Shown here one piece after another: positions 1-3,778 of a DNA stretch of 5,453 bases (position 1 is the first letter of the stretch; every line of letters starts with the position of its first letter). The position numbers and the translations under genes are program-made. The DNA comes from Oscillospiraceae bacterium (lineage in GTDB: Bacteria > Bacillota > Clostridia > Oscillospirales > Ruminococcaceae): positions 1-5,453 of the forward strand of contig JAIDPG010000002.1 in NCBI GenBank assembly GCA_029062865.1, written 5' to 3'. The notes below the pieces were generated by a model, which had not been told where the DNA came from, did not search any database, and saw nothing but the letters and a program-made list of their open reading frames with translations.

Positions 1-14
1 TTTTTAATCAAATG

Positions 15-302
15 TCATATTATTTTCCTCTCCTCTAATACTATTTTGCATTTTGACGGTTTTTCCTCTCGAAAATAAACGTCAACTGTCTCTCCGGCTC
101 GGGGCGGCGCAAGTCTTGCGCGGACGAATTTCTTTTTAATGTATTCCACGCCGCCTGCCGTATATTTCACGGTGATGGTATGCGGGAACACCGCGCCGTC
201 AAGCGAATGACTGCGCACGGGATTCGTGTTTATTTTGATCTGCCAAAGCCTTTTTACCGCGATCACCGTGCCGACCGTTTTTTCGGAAAATTTATTCTCC
301 AA
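15..302 (-). CDS. Hypothetical small beta-rich protein with TTG start
   Basis: 95 residues, basic, no signal peptide or transmembrane segment. The start is TTG (300-302): no in-frame ATG exists, a GGGGGTGAG stretch (307-314) lies at proper spacing upstream, and a promoter with -10 at 329-334 would give a leader of about 20 bases. Alternating hydrophobic strands are visible: TVGTVIAVKRLWQIKIN, TITVKYTAGGVEYIKKKFV, then GETVDVYFREEKPSKCKIVL near the C-terminus. The closing pattern of G-x-V-x-V-x-Y/F followed by -P-S-x-C/K-x-I resembles DUF3592-like or SH3-like small beta-barrels, but that is a resemblance by eye and I do not recognise the family. It is separated from icd by a terminator and has its own promoter, so it is probably a separate transcription unit. 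Its stop is only 14 bases from the window edge. Confidence 0.75.
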   Translation of the reverse strand: MENKFSEKTVGTVIAVKRLWQIKINTNPVRSHSLDGAVFPHTITVKYTAGGVEYIKKKFVRARLAPPRAGETVDVYFREEKPSKCKIVLEERKII

Positions 303-306
303 CGGC

Positions 307-315
307 TCACCCCCC
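307..315 (-). promoter_or_regulatory. Ribosome binding site deciding the TTG start
   Basis: GGGGGGTGA on the minus strand, one mismatch from the GGAGGTGA consensus, about seven bases from the purine core to TTG 300-302. It is the main reason to accept the TTG start. Confidence 0.6.
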
Positions 316-328
316 GTTTTATGGTTTT

Positions 329-357
329 ATTATACATCATTTCCCTTTGATTGTCTA
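329..357 (-). promoter_or_regulatory. Sigma-A-type promoter for the 15-302 gene
   Basis: On the minus strand TAGACA (352-357), a 17-base spacer and a perfect TATAAT (329-334). The -35 differs from TTGACA at one base. The expected transcription start is near 322, giving a leader of about 20 bases before the TTG start. It lies downstream of the icd terminator, consistent with an independent unit. Confidence 0.75.
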
Positions 358-359
358 CC

Positions 360-376
360 AATTTCCGCTTGAAATT
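360..376. promoter_or_regulatory. Short dyad upstream of the promoter, possible operator
   Basis: AATTTC (360-365), a five-base spacer and GAAATT (371-376) form a perfect 6-bp inverted repeat two bases upstream of the -35 hexamer of the 15-302 promoter. The position fits an activator or repressor site, but a dyad this short in A/T-rich DNA can occur by chance. Confidence 0.3.
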
Positions 377-422
377 TGTCAACCAAACTTAACATTGGCT
401 TTGCTATGCGGATTTTTACAAC

Positions 423-439
423 CGCCGCCGTAGGCGGCG
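423..439. repeat. GC-rich palindrome in the icd / small-gene gap
   Basis: CGCCGCC (423-429), loop GTA, GGCGGCG (433-439): a perfect 7-bp stem. Neither side is followed by a T run, so it is not a standard terminator. It could be a REP-like or structural palindrome. Apart from this, the terminator, the dyad and the promoter, I see no gene in 303-501. Confidence 0.5.
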
Positions 440-467
440 CTCCAAAAGTCTACATTTTCCATTATAC

Positions 468-502
468 ATTAAAATTCCCCCGCAAAGCGGGGGAATTTTA
501 AT
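468..502 (-). terminator. Rho-independent terminator of icd (possibly bidirectional)
   Basis: Perfect 16-bp inverted repeat: arms 468-483 and 487-502 with a three-base loop (484-486). The core is a GC block (CCCCCGC / GCGGGGG) flanked by an A/T section, so the transcript ends in a U-rich stretch (AATTTTAAT). Because the A/T arms are symmetrical it could act on either strand. The outermost stem base belongs to the icd stop codon (502-504), so stop codon and terminator are fused. Confidence 0.9.
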
Positions 503-1716
503 CACGCCATCAGCTTTTCAAGCCGCTTGTTTATCTCGTTGAGGAATGTCTCGGTGTCGACTACCTGCTTGTTTTCAAGCTTGCTCATCGCGGCGAGGTT
601 CTTGTCCATAACGCCGTCCTCCATGGTCGCGATCGACGCTTTTTCGAGCTTGTCCGCGTAGTCGCACAGCGCGGGGATATTGTCGAGCTCGCCGCGCTTG
701 CGGAGCGCGCCGCTCCACGCGAAGATCGTCGCTATGGGATTTGTGGAGGTTTTTTCGCCCTTTAAGTAGTTGTAGTAATGGCGAGTTACGGTGCCGTGCG
801 CCGCCTCGTATTCGTACTTGCCGTCGGGTGAAACGAGCACGCTCGTCATCAGACCCAGCGAGCCGAACGCCGTCGCGAGCATATCACTCATTACGTCGCC
901 GTCGTAGTTCTTGCACGCCCAGATAAAGCCGCCCTCGCTGCGGATTACTCTTGCCACAACGTCGTCGATAAGCGTGTAGAAATACTCGATGCCCGCCGCC
1001 TCAAACTTCGCCTTGTATTCGTTTTCGTAAATCTCCGCGAAAATGTCCTTAAAGCGGTGATCGTAGATCTTCGAGATCGTGTCCTTGGAGGCGAACCAAA
1101 GCGTTTCCTTAGCGTCAAGGGCGTAATTGAAGCACGCTCTCGCGAAGCTCGCTATCGAGTTATCGAGATTGTGAACGCCCTGAACGATGCCGTCGGAGTT
1201 CTTGAAATCCTGGATAAGGGCACGGGTCTCGTTTCCGTCCTTGTCGGTAACGACAAGCTCCGCCTTAGAGCCCTGCGCGACCTTCAATTCCGTGTTCTTG
1301 TAGATATCGCCGTAAGCGTGACGCGCGATAGTTATCGGCTTTGTCCACGTCGGGATATACGGCGTGATGCCCTTGACTAAAATCGGCTTTCTGAACACCG
1401 TGCCGTCCATGATCGCTCTGATCGTACCGTTCGGTGACTTCCACATCTCCTTGAGCTTATACTCCTCGACACGCTGGGCGTTCGGAGTGATAGTCGCGCA
1501 CTTTACCGCCACGCCGTATTTAAGCGCCGCGTTCGCGCTGTCAATCGTCACCTTGTCGTCCGTCTCGTTGCGGTGCTCCAGACCGAGGTCGTAATAGTCG
1601 CTTTTGAGGTCGATGTACGGGCAGATCAAAATCTCCTTGATCCACTTCCAGATAATGCGGGTCATTTCGTCTCCGTCCATCTCGACAATGGGGGTCGTCA
1701 TTTGAATTTTAGCCAT
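502..1716 (-). CDS. icd: NADP-dependent isocitrate dehydrogenase, eukaryotic-type homodimeric
   Basis: 404 residues, the full length for the family. Oxidatively decarboxylates isocitrate to 2-oxoglutarate with NADP+ and Mg2+/Mn2+, in the cytoplasm, feeding glutamate synthesis and NADPH supply. Visible: MDGDEMTRIIW (13-23), TITPNAQRVEEY (75-86), KSPNGTIR with the substrate-binding Ser94, Asn96 and Arg100, Arg109, RHAYGDIY with Arg132 and Tyr139, catalytic Lys211 in ASKDTI, metal-binding Asp251, Asp274 and Asp278 (LIDD, YDGDVMSD), and AAHGTVTRHY with Arg312-His313, the pair that reads the 2'-phosphate and so indicates NADP rather than NAD. These match human IDH1 positions to within one or two residues. 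It belongs to the eukaryote-like subfamily, not the E. coli Icd type, and lacks the family's phosphorylation-loop arrangement. AAGGAG (1724-1729) lies seven bases before the ATG. The preceding step's enzyme, aconitase, is encoded upstream on the same strand. The stop is embedded in a terminator. Confidence 0.97.
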   Translation of the reverse strand: MAKIQMTTPIVEMDGDEMTRIIWKWIKEILICPYIDLKSDYYDLGLEHRNETDDKVTIDSANAALKYGVAVKCATITPNAQRVEEYKLKEMWKSPNGTIRAIMDGTVFRKPILVKGITPYIPTWTKPITIARHAYGDIYKNTELKVAQGSKAELVVTDKDGNETRALIQDFKNSDGIVQGVHNLDNSIASFARACFNYALDAKETLWFASKDTISKIYDHRFKDIFAEIYENEYKAKFEAAGIEYFYTLIDDVVARVIRSEGGFIWACKNYDGDVMSDMLATAFGSLGLMTSVLVSPDGKYEYEAAHGTVTRHYYNYLKGEKTSTNPIATIFAWSGALRKRGELDNIPALCDYADKLEKASIATMEDGVMDKNLAAMSKLENKQVVDTETFLNEINKRLEKLMA

Positions 1717-1723
1717 AGTTGTT

Positions 1724-1729
1724 CTCCTT
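1724..1729 (-). promoter_or_regulatory. Ribosome binding site of icd
   Basis: AAGGAG seven bases upstream of the icd ATG. It lies just outside the palindromic element, only nine bases from its left arm, so folding of the element in the mRNA could affect access to it (inference). I could not find a convincing -35/-10 pair for icd between 1730 and 1925. Confidence 0.7.
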
Positions 1730-1738
1730 ATCTTAATT

Positions 1739-1873
1739 TAAATTTCAAAATTTCGTCACCGTATGCTCACTCCGCGAGGTTGACCGCTTGCGGTCATTCG
1801 CGCGCTCCGTTGCGCTACGCTGACGGAACCGGTCAAGATTTTCTTCGAAAATCTTGACACTTTTTGAAATTTA
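1739..1873. repeat. 135-bp palindromic element with 12-bp terminal inverted repeats (MITE/REP-like candidate)
   Basis: TAAATTTCAAAA (1739-1750) and its exact complement TTTTGAAATTTA (1862-1873) bound the element. Inside are three hairpins: TGACCG/CGGTCA (1781-1786, 1791-1796); TCCGT/ACGGA (1806-1810, 1823-1827) with an inner GCG/CGC; and a perfect 12-bp stem GTCAAGATTTTC/GAAAATCTTGAC (1832-1843, 1847-1858) with a three-base loop. It fills most of the gap between the PH-like gene and icd. No transposase is present. CTTATC occurs on both sides (1727-1732 and 1874-1879), but the left copy is six bases away from the repeat and overlaps the icd ribosome binding site, so it is poor evidence for a target duplication. 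As RNA the element would form a long stem with three branches in the leader of icd. Confidence 0.7.
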
Positions 1874-1925
1874 CTTATCGCCATTGCGTTGTCTTTTACA
1901 AAGCGTGCCTTAATGCGCCGAAAAA

Positions 1926-2330
1926 TTAAACAAAAATATTTTTCGCGATCTCCAGAAACCTCGGCTCGTCCTTTTTCTTGAACACGAAAATATATCCGTA
2001 AACCGTTATCTGCTCGCGGGAATCGCCGCAGACGACGGGCTCTTTCAGATCGAGCTGAACGAAATGCTCCTTCAAAAGCCCCTTGCCGCGGTCTACGACG
2101 GAATATCCCGTGAAGTCGCCCGCGAGTTCCGCCGTCCATACGCCTCTGCCGTTGTCGGCGATAAGCCGCTTGTTCGTGAGCGTTACCTTTGTCTCATAGC
2201 CGAGCGCCCTGCCTGTCTCCGTGCCGAAGATCACGCCCTTCGCGATAAATACGACCTTCTCGCCGTCGCCGAGCTGTACTTTAAACTTGTTCTTCTCCTC
2301 GGGGAGAGAGTTTAAATAATCAAGATTCAT
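1926..2330 (-). CDS. Putative bacterial PH-like (GRAM/YokE-type) domain protein
   Basis: 134 residues. Starts at ATG 2328-2330 with GGAGGT (2335-2340) four bases upstream, both lying within the 3' end of the preceding gene. After a short helix (MNLDYLNSL) the protein is beta-rich: VVFIAKGVIFG (26-36), YETKVTLTNKRLIADN (45-60), VWTAELAGDFTGYSVVD (64-80), LLKEHFVQLDL (85-95), QITVYGYIFVFKK (107-119), and closes with a helix EPRFLEIAKNIF (122-133). The LTNKRLI strand followed by more strands and a C-terminal helix is the pattern of bacterial PH-like and GRAM-like domains, which bind lipids or proteins; the specific ligand is unknown. There are no membrane spans. It is last in the tight acn-led run, and a 209-base gap follows before icd. 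The fold call is by motif and needs a profile search; the gene itself is well supported by its start, coupling and composition. Confidence 0.8.
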   Translation of the reverse strand: MNLDYLNSLPEEKNKFKVQLGDGEKVVFIAKGVIFGTETGRALGYETKVTLTNKRLIADNGRGVWTAELAGDFTGYSVVDRGKGLLKEHFVQLDLKEPVVCGDSREQITVYGYIFVFKKKDEPRFLEIAKNIFV

Positions 2331-2658
2331 TGTTACCTCCGTGCAGATCCATAAAGCCGTCGACCGTGGTCTGAAACAGCTCCTCGTTGAAGTTGAGCCG
2401 CATCAGCTTGTCACCCTGCGCCGCGAAATACGCGGTCGTTTTGTCCGTGGTTATTTTGTAGAGCGCCTCAATGCCGTGATCCTCGATCATAAACAGATAC
2501 CCAAACGTCACCTGCGTATTGGCAAGCTCCTCGTAATCCTCGCCCTGAACGAGCAGCCCGAGCGCCGTGTTCGCGAGATTTACCTTTAAATCGTGGTTGT
2601 CTATCTCGTTGCGCTCCTCTGGAGCGTCTTGCTTTTTCTTTTTTCCAAATAAGCCCAT
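2320..2658 (-). CDS. Hypothetical small protein with MGLFGKKK leader
   Basis: 112 residues starting MGLFGKKKKQDAPEER. The first eleven residues nearly match paralog B (MGLFGKKKQQD), but the rest does not obviously resemble it. After a charged linker (about 6-22) the body alternates short helical and beta-like stretches: VNLANTALGLL (26-36), TFGYLFMI (51-58), IEALYKITTD (63-72), TTAYFAA (74-80), MRLNFNEELF (86-95). There is no signal peptide, no transmembrane helix and no cysteine, so it is probably cytosolic, possibly held at the membrane surface by the basic, hydrophobic N-terminus (inference). An AGGAGG site lies five bases before the ATG. Its TGA stop (2320-2322) lies inside the next gene, giving an 11-base overlap, so it and the PH-like gene are likely translationally coupled and may act together. 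I do not recognise the family. Confidence 0.8.
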   Translation of the reverse strand: MGLFGKKKKQDAPEERNEIDNHDLKVNLANTALGLLVQGEDYEELANTQVTFGYLFMIEDHGIEALYKITTDKTTAYFAAQGDKLMRLNFNEELFQTTVDGFMDLHGGNNES

Positions 2659-2663
2659 TTTTT

Positions 2664-2669
2664 CCTCCT
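2664..2669 (-). promoter_or_regulatory. Ribosome binding site of the 112-residue MGLFGKKK gene
   Basis: Perfect AGGAGG five bases before ATG 2656-2658, again within TAACAGGAGG. The TAA of that string is the stop codon of the restored reading frame of paralog B, which supports the frameshift interpretation. Confidence 0.85.
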
Positions 2670-2670
2670 G

Positions 2671-2760
2671 TTATCCGTTGATGATCTCGTTATACGCGGC
2701 GGGATCGAGTATCGCGAGCGGGCGGATCTCCGAATTTATCGGGAGTATCCAAACGAACGC
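2671..2760 (-). pseudogene. Detached C-terminal coding tail of paralog B (out of frame with its gene)
   Basis: In the frame that skips the stop at 2736-2738 this stretch reads RAFVWILPIN, then RPLAILD, and ends EIING followed by TAA (2671-2673). It corresponds to RAFVCYINID and YPLIIV of paralog A at the same distance from ALGGR. The stop sits directly against the CAGGAGG of the next gene, as the paralog A stop region sits against the CAGGAGG of paralog B. This is direct sequence evidence that the two pieces were one gene; whether the break is biological or technical cannot be told here. Confidence 0.75.
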
Positions 2761-3230
2761 CCGCCGAGCGCGGCGTTAAGCTGTTCCGTCCAGTTCGCGG
2801 TAACTCCTTCCGTGTCAAGATCAAGATCCGATACAATATCTCTTATCTTTTCGTAACCTTTTATTTCGGAAAGAGCCGCCCGAAACTCATCCGGCTCACA
2901 TTCGTAATCGGGACTTACCTGCGAAACATACCCGCGCGCCTTAAGCTCGTCGACCATCGCAATGTACACAAGATCATACGCGAGAAATTCGTCGCCGAAA
3001 TCCTCATTTTTGATATCGATCCCGCGTTCGTAAAACCTCGCGGCGTGATCTCGAATATACTTGATCGGGTCGCGAACCGCGAATTCCACCGCGCTCATTA
3101 CTTCAACATCGCCTCGCGAAATCAGACGCGCCTGTTTCAAGATCTCGGCGCAGTCTCCGCTGTCGTATTGCTCCGACTCGAAAAACAGCGTAAGATAGTC
3201 CTGCTGTTTCTTCTTGCCGAATAAGCCCAT
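2736..3230 (-). CDS. Hypothetical protein, paralog B of the MGLFG cluster, apparently frameshifted near its 3' end
   Basis: 164 residues as it reads now, starting MGLFGKKKQQ and preceded by a strong AGGAGG site seven bases or less upstream of the ATG (3228-3230). It aligns with the previous gene through YIAMVDELKARGYV (89-102), CEPDEF-AAL (111-120), LDL (136-138) and ALGGR (154-158). After ALGGR it departs abruptly (SFGYSR-stop), whereas paralog A continues RAFVCYINIDSDSYPL. The missing tail exists in another frame at 2671-2760. The likely lesion is at GGCGGGCG (minus strand, 2758-2765), where one copy of a GGCG unit, or a single base, appears lost. Read through, the protein would be about 186-187 residues and end 12 bases before the next ATG; as it stands an atypical 77-base gap is left. 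No membrane segment is visible and the function is unknown. It could be a true mutation, a phase-variable site or an assembly error. Confidence 0.75.
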   Translation of the reverse strand: MGLFGKKKQQDYLTLFFESEQYDSGDCAEILKQARLISRGDVEVMSAVEFAVRDPIKYIRDHAARFYERGIDIKNEDFGDEFLAYDLVYIAMVDELKARGYVSQVSPDYECEPDEFRAALSEIKGYEKIRDIVSDLDLDTEGVTANWTEQLNAALGGRSFGYSR

Positions 3231-3236
3231 ATTATG

Positions 3237-3242
3237 CCTCCT
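3237..3242 (-). promoter_or_regulatory. Ribosome binding site of paralog B
   Basis: Perfect AGGAGG six bases before ATG 3228-3230, within the string TAACAGGAGG, which recurs before the next gene. It fixes the start of paralog B at the MGLFG motif and lies just after the paralog A stop. Confidence 0.85.
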
Positions 3243-3248
3243 GTTATT

Positions 3249-3776
3249 TTAAAAATCCTCAATGCTCTGCCAATTTTCCACCGCGAGCTTTTGAACTCTT
3301 TCAAGCGCGTCGCCGCTCACGATGATAAGCGGATAACTGTCGCTGTCGATATTGATATAGCACACGAAGGCTCTCCCGCCGAGTGCGTGGTTTATCTCCT
3401 CGCCCCACGCCTCAACGTCGCCGTCATCCGGAAGATCAAGCGAGCCGACCTCGCTCTCGATAAGAGCATAATTATTCAGCCGCTCCAGAGCGCCGAGAAA
3501 CTCCTCAAGCTCGCACTTGTAGTCCACCTCGAACACACAGCCGCCCTCGGCAAGCTCGTCAACGAGCGCAAGCCAATAAAGCGTTTTCCTGTCCGTTTTG
3601 CCGACGACAACTCCGCGCTCGACATAGCGCCATTCGTTCTCGGAGAAGTATTTGTCGGGGCTTTCAAGAGCCCTTTTCAGATTGCCGAGAACAGTTTCGT
3701 TGTCCGTTATCAGCCCTGCGATATCTAAAATATACGAATACCCCTTTTTTCCGAACAAACTGCCGAATAATCCCAT
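3249..3776 (-). CDS. Hypothetical acidic protein, paralog A of the MGLFG cluster (tentatively DUF6630-like)
   Basis: 175 residues, no signal peptide or membrane span, strongly acidic after a short N-terminus MGLFGSLFGKKG. I chose ATG 3774-3776 because it begins the MGLFG motif shared with the next two genes; an ATG at 3854 in the same frame would run back over the aconitase C-terminus. Visible blocks: a helical YWLALVDELAEGG (67-79), an acidic segment around LDLPDDGDVEAW (113-124), then ALGGRAF (131-137) and a beta-like C-terminus with DSDSYPL (144-150). The acidic-W-E region followed by DSDSY recalls, from memory only, the poorly characterised DUF6630 family; treat that name as a hint. It is homologous to the following gene (shared VDEL, C-E-EF-AL, LDL, ALGGR). 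Only two bases separate it from the aconitase stop (TGA-TT-ATG), and no Shine-Dalgarno lies at normal spacing, so reinitiation after aconitase is likely. The function is unknown. Confidence 0.82.
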   Translation of the reverse strand: MGLFGSLFGKKGYSYILDIAGLITDNETVLGNLKRALESPDKYFSENEWRYVERGVVVGKTDRKTLYWLALVDELAEGGCVFEVDYKCELEEFLGALERLNNYALIESEVGSLDLPDDGDVEAWGEEINHALGGRAFVCYINIDSDSYPLIIVSGDALERVQKLAVENWQSIEDF

Positions 3777-3778
3777 AA

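Noticed and set aside
378..384. TTGACA on the minus strand upstream of the 15-302 promoter
   Set aside because: It lies more than 40 bases from the TATAAT; nothing like a -10 occurs at 16-18 bases, so the TAGACA at 352-357 is preferred.
461..466. A second perfect TATAAT on the minus strand next to the icd terminator
   Set aside because: The position 17 bases upstream reads CGCTTT inside the terminator loop and stem, so there is no -35 element.
1832..1861. Perfect 12-bp hairpin as an intrinsic terminator
   Set aside because: The stem is A/T-rich, there is no T run after it on the minus strand, and although a short T run follows on the plus strand no plus-strand gene ends there; it fits better as part of the palindromic element.
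1756..1884. 42-residue basic minus-strand frame (MAISKFQKVS...GVSIR) across the palindromic element
   Set aside because: No ribosome binding site; it is mostly a translation of the inverted-repeat element, so composition rather than selection explains it.
1730..1925. Possible promoter for icd
   Set aside because: Candidate hexamers (TTGTAA or GTGACG with ATAAGT or TAAGAT) match the consensus poorly; no convincing pair with 16-18 base spacing.
3234..3728. 164-codon plus-strand open frame opposite paralog A
   Set aside because: A mirror of the real minus-strand gene; the minus strand carries the MGLFG motif and the paralogous blocks, the plus frame carries nothing recognisable.
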